Shown: positions 8,596 to 18,058, counted from the first letter of the stretch. The stretch: 64,000 bases of DNA from V1-33 sp964523105 (GCA_964523105.1 CAZFZN010000001.1:186001-250000); one strand, 5' to 3'. The notes: generated by a model not told the origin, from the sequence alone. Made by a program: numbers and translations.

Positions 8596-10088
8596 CGGCG
8601 GGCGTCGCGGTCGGGGAGTTTCCATTCGCGCAGCACGGCCTGCGCGACCTTGACGTCATCGAACGGCAGGGTCTGGTCCGCGAAGGTTTGACCCTGCTCG
8701 TGGCCTTTGCCCGCGATGAGCACGATGTCTCCCCCTCCGGCCATGCCGATGGCTTTGGCGATGGCTTCACGCCGGTCCACGATGCTCTCGACGCGGTCGG
8801 TGGTCATGCCGGTGCGGATATCGGTCAGGATTTTCTCCGGCACCTCGCTCCGGGGGTTGTCGCTCGTGACAATGGACCAGGTGCTGTACTTTTCCGCCAC
8901 GGCGCCCATCCTCGGACGTTTGGTTTTATCCCGGTCGCCCCCGCAGCCGAAGACGGTGATGAGGCGCCGCGGCTCGATGTCCTTCAAAGTCCGCAGGGCA
9001 TTTTCCAGGGCATCGGGCGTATGCGCGTAATCGACAAACACGCGGAACGGCTTGTTCTCCGCGACGCTTTGCATCCGGCCCGGCACCTGCGGCGCGCGGG
9101 CGAGATTGCTGATCGTCTCGCGCAAATTGAAGCCCATCGCCCACATGGCGGAGATGGCGGAGAGGGTATTGAAAACGTTGAAGCGTCCGATGAGGGGCAC
9201 CCGCACAAGGAGAGACCGGCCGCGGGCCGTTAGGGTAAACTGCGTGCCCGCGACGGAAGTGCGGATGTCCCCGGCGCGGAAGTCCGCCTCCATGCTCATG
9301 CCGTATTTCACGATGTTGAGTTTGCCCTCGAACATGCGCACCAGACGCCGGCCCCAGGTGTCGTCCACGTTGATGACTGCCGACGGTTTCTTCGGTCCTC
9401 CCTGCAGGGTGAGGTGCTCGAAAAAGAGCGCCTTCGCACGGAAGTAATTCTCCATCGTGCCGTGATAGTCGAGATGGTCCTGAGTGAGGTTGCTGAAAAT
9501 GGCGGCATCGAACCGAATGCCATGCACGCGGCTTTGCTGAAGCGCGTGACTGCTGACCTCCATCGCGGCCCCTGCGCAGCCGTTCACTTTCATTTCGGAC
9601 AGCAGCCGCTGCACGGCGATCCAGTCCGGCGTAGTGTGCGAGGAGGGCCGTGGTCCCTGACCGGTGTCGTAGTTGACGGTGCCGATGAGCCCGCAGCGGC
9701 CGCGCGCCGCGGTGATGAGATGATGCAGCAGGAAAGCGGTGGTCGTCTTGCCGTTGGTTCCGGTAATGCCGCACACGAGGAGTGCGTCCGAGGGCCGGCC
9801 GTAGTAGGTATCCGCCGCCTCCGCGATGCCGCGGCGGCTGTCCGGCACGCGCAGCCATGTGTCGCGGTAGTTGTCAGGCACATCGCGCTCCGCCATGATG
9901 GCCGCGGCGCCTTTCGAGTGCGCCGTCCCGATGAAATCGTGGCCGTCCGCTTTCTCTCCCCGAATGGCTGCGAAGAGAGTGCCCTCTTTCACCTCACGCG
10001 AGTCCACGGTGAGGTCGCTGATCTCCTTGTCGAGGGGACCGAAAGTGCTCACGCGGCTCACGCCATCCAGGATGTCGTTCAGCTTCAT
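8592..10088 (-). CDS. murE: UDP-N-acetylmuramoyl-L-alanyl-D-glutamate--2,6-diaminopimelate ligase
   Basis: 498 residues. Landmarks are VDSREVKEGTLFAAIRG, the ATP loop GITGTNGKTTTAF near residue 108, SNLTQDHLDYHG, VDYAHTPDALENAL and TSDNPRSE near residue 411. The DNPR motif is the one associated with meso-diaminopimelate specificity rather than L-Lys, so the wall is predicted to be A1-gamma (mDAP) type. The stop overlaps the murF ATG. The start at 10088 overlaps the ftsI stop (10085) by ATGA. Confidence 0.96.
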   Translation of the reverse strand: MKLNDILDGVSRVSTFGPLDKEISDLTVDSREVKEGTLFAAIRGEKADGHDFIGTAHSKGAAAIMAERDVPDNYRDTWLRVPDSRRGIAEAADTYYGRPSDALLVCGITGTNGKTTTAFLLHHLITAARGRCGLIGTVNYDTGQGPRPSSHTTPDWIAVQRLLSEMKVNGCAGAAMEVSSHALQQSRVHGIRFDAAIFSNLTQDHLDYHGTMENYFRAKALFFEHLTLQGGPKKPSAVINVDDTWGRRLVRMFEGKLNIVKYGMSMEADFRAGDIRTSVAGTQFTLTARGRSLLVRVPLIGRFNVFNTLSAISAMWAMGFNLRETISNLARAPQVPGRMQSVAENKPFRVFVDYAHTPDALENALRTLKDIEPRRLITVFGCGGDRDKTKRPRMGAVAEKYSTWSIVTSDNPRSEVPEKILTDIRTGMTTDRVESIVDRREAIAKAIGMAGGGDIVLIAGKGHEQGQTFADQTLPFDDVKVAQAVLREWKLPDRDARR

Positions 10089-12040
10089 CTCGATTTCTTT
10101 TCAGGAACGGCGGTGCCCGCGAACTGTGCAGGCACTTCGTAGTAATGCATGGCCGCCTCGGCGATGCGCCGGAACAGCGGCGCGGCGAGGCGTCCGCCGT
10201 AGTTCATCGTTTCGTCCAGCTTCGGCTCGTCGATGATGACGATGCCTGCGAGCTGCGGCCCGGCGGCATTGGCGATGTATCCGAGGAAGCTGACGACCTG
10301 GCGGTGATTGTCATAACGCTTCGTCACCGGATTGAGCTTGTTGGCCGTGCCGGTCTTGCCGCCGATTTCAAAAAACTCGCTGCGGGCCAGTTTCGCCGTG
10401 CCCTTCTCCACCACCTGCACGAGCATCTGACGCACCTGACGCGCCGCTTTCTCCGTGACCGGCTGCGACACCGCCGGGGCCGGAATCTCCTCCAGCGTTC
10501 TTCCCTGTTCATCGGTCCATGCCTCCACCGTGCGCAGCGGGCTCCAGCGTCCGTCATTGAGCACACAGCCCAGCAGCGCGCACATCTGCGCCGGAGTCAC
10601 CGAATAGGCATAGCCATAGGCGGAGCGCGACAGGCTCTGCATGTTCCAGACTTTCGGGAACCAGCCCCGCTGCTCCAGCGGAAGCATCACTCCGGTCCGT
10701 TTGGCAAAGCCGAGGTCGTCGATGTACTGGCGAAACCGCGTGAGGCCGATCTGCCGCGCCAGCTTGTAGGCGCCGATGTTCGATGACTTCACCATGATGC
10801 CCTCCACCGTCAATTGTGGATAGGCGTGCTCGTCCCGGATCGGCTCGATGTCCTCGTCGTCGTAGATCCGGTCCCCGTCCGGATCGATGCTCAGCGGCGT
10901 GGCGGGTGAAACCCTGCCATTTGTCAGGGCGGCCGCGATGGTCGCGATCTTGATGGTCGATCCCGGCTCATAGACATACTCGCAGAGGTCGTTGGTCAGG
11001 AGGGGACCGGCCTCCGGACTCCGCGTAAAATCACGCGTCACCACCGAACGCAGCGCCATCGTCGCGGGTTCGAACAGCACCACAATGACACGGTCCGGCT
11101 TCATTTCCGCCACGCTCAGTTCACCGGGCTTTTCCGAGGGCAGATCCAGTTCGCGGGTCACCAGTTCCTGGAGTCCGTTGTCCAGCGTGCAGCGCAAATT
11201 GGCCCCGTGCACCGGCGGTGTCACCTCGCCGCGGTAGGCCGCCAGTTCCTCGCCGCGGCCGTCCACCTCGACGATGCGCTGCCCAGGCACGCCCTTGAGC
11301 CGGTCGTTGAAAAATTTCTCCAGTCCGCTGATCCCCTCCGGCTCCCCGCCGGGCTTGTCAGGATGCTCTCCGAGCTTGCCGGTGAGATGAAACATGGGCA
11401 GCGCCGTGGGATAGCGGCGGGCGAACGAGTCCTTGAATATCACCGCACCGATCCGTCCGCGCAGTTCCTGGTAGCGGCCCAGTCCCTCCTTTTCGAGGGC
11501 GGCCCGCAGCAGGATGCCGCTTTCCACCGCCAGCTCCCGGACGATGATTTCCTCACCGGACATCCGGCGCTCCATGCGCGCACCGAGTTGACCGGCGATC
11601 TCCTCCCTGGATTTGCCGGTGAACTCCGCCAGCAGGGGCAGTACGCGGGCAAGATAGCGCGCCCGGATTTCCTCCAGCGTCAGGGCCTCCCGCAAGTCGC
11701 GGGACTTCATGCCCTCACACTTTTCGATGGCCGATGCCATCGCCTCCTTGTCATTCAGATAGCCGATGTCGAACACGATCCTCTGCACGGGCTCGTCCCC
11801 GGCCAGGAGGTGACCGCGCACATCGAAAATGCGCCCCCGGTGCGCGTCCAGGGCATCCGTGCGCTGGTGTTTGCGCTCGAGAATACCCACGTAGTGATCA
11901 TGCCGCTCCACCTGCACGTGAATGAGCCGCCACGACAGCAGACTGAACACACTGAACAGTCCGCAGGTGGCGTAGAGCACGCGGCGGCGCAGCACGGCGT
12001 CGCCCGGCTCGATGCTGCTAATGGGGGCTTTGCGGCTCAT
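10085..12040 (-). CDS. ftsI: FtsI/PBP3-type peptidoglycan D,D-transpeptidase
   Basis: 651 residues from the ATG at 12040 (MSRKAPIS); the frame extends further up but only through sequence overlapping the ftsL-like gene. One transmembrane helix (about residues 20-40) anchors it. The dimerisation region contains RGRIFDVRGHLLA. The penicillin-binding motifs are complete: STIK in YEPGSTIKIATI (near 360), SSN in VKSSNIGAYKLA (near 418) and KTG in IGGKTGTANK (near 560). It cross-links septal peptidoglycan with FtsW. It starts 23 bases inside the preceding ftsL-like gene. Confidence 0.93.
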   Translation of the reverse strand: MSRKAPISSIEPGDAVLRRRVLYATCGLFSVFSLLSWRLIHVQVERHDHYVGILERKHQRTDALDAHRGRIFDVRGHLLAGDEPVQRIVFDIGYLNDKEAMASAIEKCEGMKSRDLREALTLEEIRARYLARVLPLLAEFTGKSREEIAGQLGARMERRMSGEEIIVRELAVESGILLRAALEKEGLGRYQELRGRIGAVIFKDSFARRYPTALPMFHLTGKLGEHPDKPGGEPEGISGLEKFFNDRLKGVPGQRIVEVDGRGEELAAYRGEVTPPVHGANLRCTLDNGLQELVTRELDLPSEKPGELSVAEMKPDRVIVVLFEPATMALRSVVTRDFTRSPEAGPLLTNDLCEYVYEPGSTIKIATIAAALTNGRVSPATPLSIDPDGDRIYDDEDIEPIRDEHAYPQLTVEGIMVKSSNIGAYKLARQIGLTRFRQYIDDLGFAKRTGVMLPLEQRGWFPKVWNMQSLSRSAYGYAYSVTPAQMCALLGCVLNDGRWSPLRTVEAWTDEQGRTLEEIPAPAVSQPVTEKAARQVRQMLVQVVEKGTAKLARSEFFEIGGKTGTANKLNPVTKRYDNHRQVVSFLGYIANAAGPQLAGIVIIDEPKLDETMNYGGRLAAPLFRRIAEAAMHYYEVPAQFAGTAVPEKKSR

Positions 12041-12377
12041 GCTGCTTGCGGAATTCGGCGAGGGTGGACGGTGCCACGCTCTGCTTGACGGCGTCTGTGA
12101 TGGGAATGAGCCCGAGGGCCATGCTGTCCACGCGCTGCTGGAGTTCGTTGGGGGTGAGGCGGGCATTCATGCGGACCTGCTGCGCCTGCTGCTGCAGTCC
12201 CAGCTGCCGGATGGCCTCTCGCGTGGCTTTGATCTGCTCCCCGCGCTCCTTCTTCTTCCAGCCCAGCCAGCCGTAAACCATGCCGAGAAATGCGAGAATC
12301 ACGCCCGCGATCATCCCGTTGGCCACAAGCCAGGGCCTGACGGAATTGCGGTAGGTTTTGGATCGCCGGGGCGGCAT
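12018..12377 (-). CDS. FtsL-like small division membrane protein
   Basis: 119 residues: a short basic N-terminus (MPPRRSKTYRNS), one hydrophobic helix (about 19-40), then a Gln/Lys/Arg-rich region predicted to form a coiled coil. Sequence identity to known FtsL is not visible, which is usual for this fast-evolving protein. The call rests on size, topology and position between rsmH and ftsI. FtsL normally joins FtsB and FtsQ to activate FtsWI. It begins 20 bp after rsmH. Confidence 0.7.
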   Translation of the reverse strand: MPPRRSKTYRNSVRPWLVANGMIAGVILAFLGMVYGWLGWKKKERGEQIKATREAIRQLGLQQQAQQVRMNARLTPNELQQRVDSMALGLIPITDAVKQSVAPSTLAEFRKQHEPQSPH

Positions 12378-12397
12378 GGAGTGTTGGTCAAAAGGTG

Positions 12398-13603
12398 TCA
12401 GGGAAGCCGTTCCGCCACGCGCAGTTTGGCACTGCGGGAGCGCGGGTTTTCCCGCTGCTCGGCCTCGCCGGCGGTGATCGCCTTGCGCACCGGCAGGCGG
12501 TAGAAGCAGTCCGGATTCGGACGCGGCGCCGGCCAGTTGGGCATGTCCAGAAGCGGTTCACTGTGCCGGCGCATGTAGTTCTTCACGATGCGGTCCTCCA
12601 GGCTGTGAAAAGTCAGGACCACCAGCCTCCCGCCCGGCCGCAGCCAGCGGTGCGCGCAGGCGAGCGCCCGCTCGAGGCACCCCAGTTCATCGTTCACCGC
12701 GATGCGCAGAGCCTGAAACACTTTCGTCGCCGGATGCGCCCCGCTGTGGCGGGGCACCACCGCCGCCACCAGCGCCGCCAGTTCTCCCGTGGTCAGGACC
12801 GGCTTGCGCTGCCGACGCTCCACAATGGCCGCAGCCACACGACGCGAAGCCTTCTCCTCCCCGTACTCAAAGAAAATGCGCGCCAGTTCCTCCTGCGGCC
12901 AGGTATTCACTATCTCCTCCGCGGTGAGCGCGGCGTCGCGGTCCATGCGCATGTCCAGCGGCCCGTCGTAGCGGAAACTGAACCCGCGGTTCGGCGAGTC
13001 GATCTGCCAGCTCGATACTCCGACATCCAGCAGGATGCCGTCCACCCCTTGAATCCCTGACTCTTCAAAGATCCCGGCAAAGCGATCAAACGTGGTCTTA
13101 AAGGCGACAAACTGTCCATCCCATTCCTCCGCCACCTCGCGCGCCTGCATCAGCGCGTCCGCGTCGCGGTCCAGAGCCACCACTTCAGCACCGCGCTCCA
13201 GCAGTCGCCGGGTGTGCCCCCCGCCGCCGAACGTGCCGTCGAGCAGCAGCTTGCCCGGCGACGGATTCAGCCATTGCACCACTTCATCCCCCATGATCGG
13301 ACGGTGGTAAATCGCTTCTAGATCCTCCTCCGGGCTGCCTTCCGGTTCGGTCGCGCTGCTTTCGGGTTCGGTTGGGGGTGAACTGGACCAACGTATCCCC
13401 CCCGCCAGTCCCGGCCGGCCCCGGTCCAGCATCCAATCAACCGCCGGCGCACTCCAGCCTCCGGCAAGGTGATTCCAGGTCAGACCATTACCCCAGACCG
13501 GGCTTAATGCAGGGCGTGCCCCACTGGACAAGAGGGCTTTGAACCAGCTTAACCAGCCAGATTTGCCTCGAAATCCAAGAAATTCTAAATCGGTCTTTCG
13601 CAT
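12398..13603 (-). CDS. rsmH: 16S rRNA (cytosine(1402)-N(4))-methyltransferase with unusual N-terminal extension
   Basis: RsmH core begins around IYHRPIMGDEVVQWL, with the SAM-binding loop LLDGTFGGGGHTRRLL near residue 119, then ILLDVGVSSWQID, FSFRYDGPLDMRMD, VFQALRIAVNDELG, and LTFHSLEDRIVKNYM. The chosen ATG (13603) has a strong GGAGGG ribosome-binding site nine bases upstream, giving 401 residues. That leaves about 100 residues of Trp/Gly/Ser/Pro-rich sequence before the normal start of the family, ending in an acidic stretch (SATEPEGSPEEDLEA). A later ATG at 13294 would give a nearly normal enzyme but lacks such a site. First gene of the dcw cluster; no mraZ is seen upstream. The stop lies inside a TGTCAGG heptamer. 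Confidence 0.9.
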   Translation of the reverse strand: MRKTDLEFLGFRGKSGWLSWFKALLSSGARPALSPVWGNGLTWNHLAGGWSAPAVDWMLDRGRPGLAGGIRWSSSPPTEPESSATEPEGSPEEDLEAIYHRPIMGDEVVQWLNPSPGKLLLDGTFGGGGHTRRLLERGAEVVALDRDADALMQAREVAEEWDGQFVAFKTTFDRFAGIFEESGIQGVDGILLDVGVSSWQIDSPNRGFSFRYDGPLDMRMDRDAALTAEEIVNTWPQEELARIFFEYGEEKASRRVAAAIVERRQRKPVLTTGELAALVAAVVPRHSGAHPATKVFQALRIAVNDELGCLERALACAHRWLRPGGRLVVLTFHSLEDRIVKNYMRRHSEPLLDMPNWPAPRPNPDCFYRLPVRKAITAGEAEQRENPRSRSAKLRVAERLP

Positions 13604-13612
13604 GGTTTTTAT

Positions 13613-13618
13613 CCCTCC
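13613..13618 (-). promoter_or_regulatory. Shine-Dalgarno sequence that sets the rsmH start
   Basis: On the minus strand GGAGGG lies nine bases before the ATG at 13603. It is one of the clearest ribosome-binding sites in the window and is the reason for choosing the extended RsmH start. Confidence 0.7.
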
Positions 13619-13851
13619 AATCTTGAGTGAAGTGGTCCAAAACTCTCTCCTGTCCCGAATTCCGGTGAATTCCACGAGACTGGCTTAAATAATTGGTTTT
13701 CAATATCCTCTGACGCAGTCCACCCTACGGAGAGCCCCGTCTGCCACCGTCGATGCCCCTGTGCAGCGAGGGTCCTCACTTCGGGGATGGCAGCGGCAGC
13801 GAGTGTCATTGGAAAGCAGGGAAACAATGGAAATTCAATACACGTACGAGA

Positions 13852-13880
13852 TGTTTAGCCAGCTAAGTTTTCATGGTCAA
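13852..13880 (-). promoter_or_regulatory. candidate sigma70-type promoter for rsmH/dcw cluster
   Basis: On the minus strand TTGACC (13880-13875) is followed after 17 bp by TAAACA (13857-13852). The -35 match is good and the -10 match weak. It would start transcription near 13845 and give a leader of about 240 nt before rsmH. It lies in the AT-rich part of the gap and just downstream of the palindrome. Confidence 0.35.
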
Positions 13881-13895
13881 TATAATTCCTGCGGT

Positions 13896-13917
13896 TCATC
13901 CAAGATATTTTGGATGA
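13896..13917. promoter_or_regulatory. palindrome, possible operator
   Basis: TCATCCAA and TTGGATGA form perfect 8-bp arms around GATATT. No T-run follows, so it is not a typical terminator. It ends 16 bp upstream of the -35 box proposed for the dcw promoter, which suits a regulator binding site. Confidence 0.4.
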
Positions 13918-14128
13918 CTTAAATATTTACCAGCTTAATCAAATGGTAAAAAAACGCCAGAGAATCCTCTGAAAATTTTAGAACTTACCCGCTTTAACTT
14001 AATTCATGGTATTCCCGCGACGAGCGACTCCCCGGGCCCATCCTGGCGCCTACAGGAGGGGGAACGGCCGACGGCTCGCGCCACCGATCCGACCGCTTCG
14101 CGAGGAACGGATCTCCCGGGATTTCACC

Positions 14129-17100
14129 TCAAACCGTGAGCGGGGCTTCGGACGGCGCGGCGGATTCTGCCTGCACCGCGGGGTTTTCCGTTCGGTGGCG
14201 TTCCGCGCTGACAGCTGCCGCGGCCTTGCGGCCGTCGGTTTCCGTCAGTTTCATACCGACAGGTTTACTGACTCCGAACTCCTCCATGGTGACGCCATAC
14301 ATGACGTCGGCGCGCCGCATGGTGCGCTTGTTGTGCGTCACGATGACGAACTGACTCTTCTCAATGAACCGGTCCAGCATGGACAGGAAGCGGCCGATGT
14401 TGGACTCATCGAGCGGCGCGTCCAGTTCATCGAGAATACAGAACGGGCTGGGCTTCACCATGTAGATGGAGAAGAGCAGTGCGACCGCGGTCATGCTGCG
14501 CTCCCCGCCTGACAAAAGAGTGATGCTGGTGGGCTTCTTGCCAGGAGGTTTGGCGATCACCTCGATGCCGCTCTCGAGCGGATCCTCCTCATTCATCAGC
14601 ACGAGATCCGCCTGCGCCGCGGGACCGAAGAGTTCCTTGAAGGTGTTTCGGAAGTTGTCGCGCACCTGGACGAAGGTTTCACTGAAACGCTTCTTCGCCT
14701 CGTCATTGATGCGCTGAATGACGCCGAGGAGTTCAGTCTTGGCGTTGTTGAGTTCGTTGAGTTCGTTCTGAAGAAAATTGTGACGCTCCTCCAGTTCCTC
14801 GTATTCCTGGATGGCGTCGAGATTGACGGGCCCCATGCTGTCGAGCCGCTGGCGGAGTTCCGCGACACTGGCCTCCACAAAGGCCCAGTCCACGTCCTCC
14901 TCGATGACGGTCATCATCTCCGCGGGATCCTCTTCTTCGATTTCGGCGATGAAGGCGGGGGCGTCGTCGTCTTCGGATTGTGAGAAACGGGAGTCAGGGG
15001 ATTCATGGGATTCGGAGGTCCCTTCATTCTCATTGTTTCCATCGCTCCCATCCAGCACGACTGAGGCATCAGCCACCAGCCTGGCGGCGCGTTCTTCGCG
15101 GGCTTCCTCGATGGCGGATTTCCGGCCGCGCTTCCTCGCGCTTTTCTGCGCGGCGATGCTGCTGAGCAACGCGTGAATGTCCTGCTCGAAGGCGTTCAGG
15201 TCCACGCGATAGCGCTCCATGGTGTGCGCGTGGAGGTTCTCCATGCGCAGGCTGATCTGCGTGGAGCGGACCTCCTCGCGTCCGCGCTGGTCAGCGTAGC
15301 CGCTGATTTCACGGCGGGCGGCGGCGAGCTTGTTTTCGCGTTCGGTGACGGACTCCAGACGCAGCGAGCGGTCTTCGGTCTGGGTTTCGATGCGCTGCAC
15401 CATTTCCTCGACGAGGCTGCGGACGGAAATGATCTCTTCGTGCAATTTGTCATTCTCGGCGCGGGCGGCGGCGATGCGTTCCTGATAGCTCTCAATGTCG
15501 CGGCGGCGGCGGGCGATGGCCTCCTCCAGTTCGCGCACGCGGCTGGTCATGGGGCCGCGCTGTTCCAGCATGGACTGTTCGGCGCGCTGTTCCACGGCGC
15601 AGGCCGTGCGCAGTTCATTGAGCAGTTCGATGGCATCGTTTTCATTTTTGCCGGCGGCTTCGAGACTGGCTTCCATCTGCGAAACCTCGTCGCGGCGGCG
15701 CTCCATTTCCTCCTCTGCGGCGGCACGGCGGGCGACGGCTTCCTCATTCCTCTGCATCACTTCCTCCCTGCGGCGGGTCAGTTCGGCCTGTTCCCACTGC
15801 AGCGCCTCCGTGCGGCTGGTCAGGGTTTGCAGTTCCCGGGCCAGCAGCGACAACTGCCCCTGCATCTGACTTTCCTCCACACGCCGTGACTGCAGCGAGG
15901 CGCGCTGCTCATCGAACTGCAGTTTGAGCGACTGATGATCGTCCTGCTGTTTGGCGCGGCCGGCCTCCAGCAAAGCCACATGCATTTCGAGACGGGAGGT
16001 CTCCTCCTCGAGGTCCTTCAACTCCGCCTGGCGCTGCAGCAGACTGCCGGTGCTCTCGCCGGCGCTGCCGCCGCACACCGTTCCCTCCATGCTGACAAAC
16101 TCTCCGTTCAGCGTGGCAAAGGCGATCTCGGGATTCTCCCGCTTCAATCGCAGCGCCGTGCTGAGGTCGGAAACCACGAGCACATTGGCGAGGAGCTGCT
16201 GCACCATGGGCCGCACGCTGTCCCGGGCGCGCACCACGTCGGCCGCCCATGCGAGTCCGCCCTCCGGCATCACCAGCATTTGATAGCCACCGGACGTCCG
16301 CAGCAGATCCTCCGGCAGGACCAGCGCCTTGCCGAGACTCCGGCGTGTCAGCACGTCCACCATGTTCTCCGCCAACAGCGAGTTCGCGACCAGCACCGCC
16401 TGCAGATTCGCGCCCAGCGCCGCCTCGATCGCCGGAATGTACTCCCGGTCCACCTCGATGGACTGCGAGAGCAAACCGCGCGTGCCGTTCTGGAAAAAGT
16501 CAGGGTTGTCCAGGCCCTTGAGCACTTCCCGGGTGCCTTTTTCCAAACCCTCGCCCTGGGCAATGAGCTGACGCAGCACTTCGGCGCGGCTGGTGCGCTC
16601 GCTGTGCAGCCGGGAAACTTCCGTCAGGCGCCGCGCCGTTTGCGCCATGCCGATCTCCGCCGCCTGCAGTTCCCGCTCCCGCTGACCGAGCTGCAGTTCG
16701 AGTTCCCTGATTTCATCACACAATCCGGCCATCCGCTCCTGCAGTTCGTTTTCCTCGCGCTGCCGGCCCTCCCGCTCTGCGGCGAGCGCTTCCATGTCGC
16801 GCTGCAGCTGACCGTGCCGCGACATGGCGGCCTCCGCCTGACTCATGTGACCGGCGATCTCAGCCTGCGCGGAAATGATGACACTCTCCGCCTGGTGCAT
16901 CGCCTGCCGGGAATCGCGCAGGCTGCGCTCCAGGCGCAGTTTTTCCTCGCGGGCCGCCTGCACGATTCGGGAGTGCTCCTCGATCTGCCCGCGCTGACGG
17001 GCGAGATTCTCACGGATCGCGTTCAGCGCACTGTCAGCGGATTTCAACTCCTCCTCCTGATGCGCGAGACGGTCCGTATTCGTTTCCACGTCTCCCTGAT

Positions 17101-18058
17101 TCTGGTCGATGAGCTGTTCCAGTTCACGCTCGCGCTCGCCGTTGAAACCGATGCGGCCCTCCGCGGCGTGAATGTGATTCTGCCGGTCGTTGAGCTGGTG
17201 CCGCAGACTGGTGAGCATGTTCTCCAGCTCGCGCAGTTCCATGCGGTCGGCCGAAAGCTGCACTTCGTCCTCATGGATGCGGTCTTCGAGTTCCGTCTGC
17301 CGCGAGCGCAGGCTGGCAATGCTCGTGTCCAGTTCCGATTTCTCCGCTGCATGCTCATTGTAACGGCGAAAGCTCAGGTGCGTGTCGAGCACGCTGACAT
17401 CGCGGTGCAGTTCCTGGTAGCGCCGCGCCTTGTTGGCCTGGCGCTGCATGGAACCGATCTGGCGCTTCATCTCGGCCAGAATGTCCGTCACGCGCAGCAG
17501 ATTGGCTTCCGTGTATTCCAGCTTCCGCAGCGCCTCCTTTTTCTCCGACTTGCTCTTGGTAATGCCGGCGGCCTCTTCAAAAACCTGGCGCCGGTCCTCC
17601 GGCTTCGCGCTCAGGAGCATGTCGATCTTCCCCTGCTCCATGATGCTGTAGGCCGTGCGGCCCACGCCGGTGTCCATGAAGAGCTTGTTGATGTCCTTGA
17701 GCCGGCACGGGCTGCCGTTGATTTCATACTCGCCTTTGCCGTCGCGGAAAACGCGGCGTGAGATGCAGACCTCGTTGAACTCCATGCCGAGGCTCTCGCA
17801 GTTGTCGAACGTCAGGCTCACCTCGGCCATGCCGTGCGGCTTGCGCTTGTCGGTGCCGTTGAAAATCACGTCCGCCATTTCCCCGCCGCGCAGGGCCTTG
17901 GCCGAAGTCTCCCCCAGCGCCCACCGCACCGCATCCACCACGTTCGACTTCCCGCAGCCGTTCGGCCCGACGATGGCGGTGACGCCTTCATGGAAGTCAA
18001 TGTGGGTCTTGTCCGCGAAGGACTTGAAGCCGTGCAGGTCGAGGGATTTGAGACGCAT
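14129..18058 (-). CDS. smc: chromosome segregation/condensation protein SMC
   Basis: About 1309 residues from the ATG at 18058 (MRLKSLDLHGFKSFAD), the normal start of SMC; an earlier ATG at 18097 adds 13 residues. The Walker A GPNGCGKSN is near residue 31. Long Glu/Arg/Gln-rich coiled coils flank a hinge (FQNGTRGLLSQSIEVD, AALGANLQAVLV, CGGSAGESTGSL). The C-terminal head has LLSGGERSM (signature, near 1178) and DELDAPLDE (Walker B). Between coil and head lies an acidic, Ser/Asn/Glu-rich insert (about residues 990-1060). SMC with ScpAB compacts and segregates the chromosome; scpA/B are not in the window. It lies upstream of the dcw cluster on the same strand. Confidence 0.95.
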   Translation of the reverse strand: MRLKSLDLHGFKSFADKTHIDFHEGVTAIVGPNGCGKSNVVDAVRWALGETSAKALRGGEMADVIFNGTDKRKPHGMAEVSLTFDNCESLGMEFNEVCISRRVFRDGKGEYEINGSPCRLKDINKLFMDTGVGRTAYSIMEQGKIDMLLSAKPEDRRQVFEEAAGITKSKSEKKEALRKLEYTEANLLRVTDILAEMKRQIGSMQRQANKARRYQELHRDVSVLDTHLSFRRYNEHAAEKSELDTSIASLRSRQTELEDRIHEDEVQLSADRMELRELENMLTSLRHQLNDRQNHIHAAEGRIGFNGERERELEQLIDQNQGDVETNTDRLAHQEEELKSADSALNAIRENLARQRGQIEEHSRIVQAAREEKLRLERSLRDSRQAMHQAESVIISAQAEIAGHMSQAEAAMSRHGQLQRDMEALAAEREGRQREENELQERMAGLCDEIRELELQLGQRERELQAAEIGMAQTARRLTEVSRLHSERTSRAEVLRQLIAQGEGLEKGTREVLKGLDNPDFFQNGTRGLLSQSIEVDREYIPAIEAALGANLQAVLVANSLLAENMVDVLTRRSLGKALVLPEDLLRTSGGYQMLVMPEGGLAWAADVVRARDSVRPMVQQLLANVLVVSDLSTALRLKRENPEIAFATLNGEFVSMEGTVCGGSAGESTGSLLQRQAELKDLEEETSRLEMHVALLEAGRAKQQDDHQSLKLQFDEQRASLQSRRVEESQMQGQLSLLARELQTLTSRTEALQWEQAELTRRREEVMQRNEEAVARRAAAEEEMERRRDEVSQMEASLEAAGKNENDAIELLNELRTACAVEQRAEQSMLEQRGPMTSRVRELEEAIARRRRDIESYQERIAAARAENDKLHEEIISVRSLVEEMVQRIETQTEDRSLRLESVTERENKLAAARREISGYADQRGREEVRSTQISLRMENLHAHTMERYRVDLNAFEQDIHALLSSIAAQKSARKRGRKSAIEEAREERAARLVADASVVLDGSDGNNENEGTSESHESPDSRFSQSEDDDAPAFIAEIEEEDPAEMMTVIEEDVDWAFVEASVAELRQRLDSMGPVNLDAIQEYEELEERHNFLQNELNELNNAKTELLGVIQRINDEAKKRFSETFVQVRDNFRNTFKELFGPAAQADLVLMNEEDPLESGIEVIAKPPGKKPTSITLLSGGERSMTAVALLFSIYMVKPSPFCILDELDAPLDESNIGRFLSMLDRFIEKSQFVIVTHNKRTMRRADVMYGVTMEEFGVSKPVGMKLTETDGRKAAAAVSAERHRTENPAVQAESAAPSEAPLTV

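Larger units (their letters stand above)
13604..14128. other. AT-rich intergenic region upstream of the dcw cluster (no gene seen)
   Basis: This 525-bp gap separates smc from rsmH (both minus strand). About 13,680-13,720 and 13,840-14,010 are clearly AT-rich compared with the rest of the window. No frame here looks coding and mraZ is absent. It contains three CCAGCT(T)AA-like elements (about 13545 just inside rsmH, 13858, 13931), a palindrome at 13896-13917, and a candidate promoter at 13852-13880. It most likely carries the control region of the division cluster. Confidence 0.6.

Noticed and set aside
6412..8691. Long open frame on the plus strand (759 codons) across mraY, murF and murE
   Set aside because: It crosses three certain genes on the other strand and has His/Arg/Ala-rich shadow composition.
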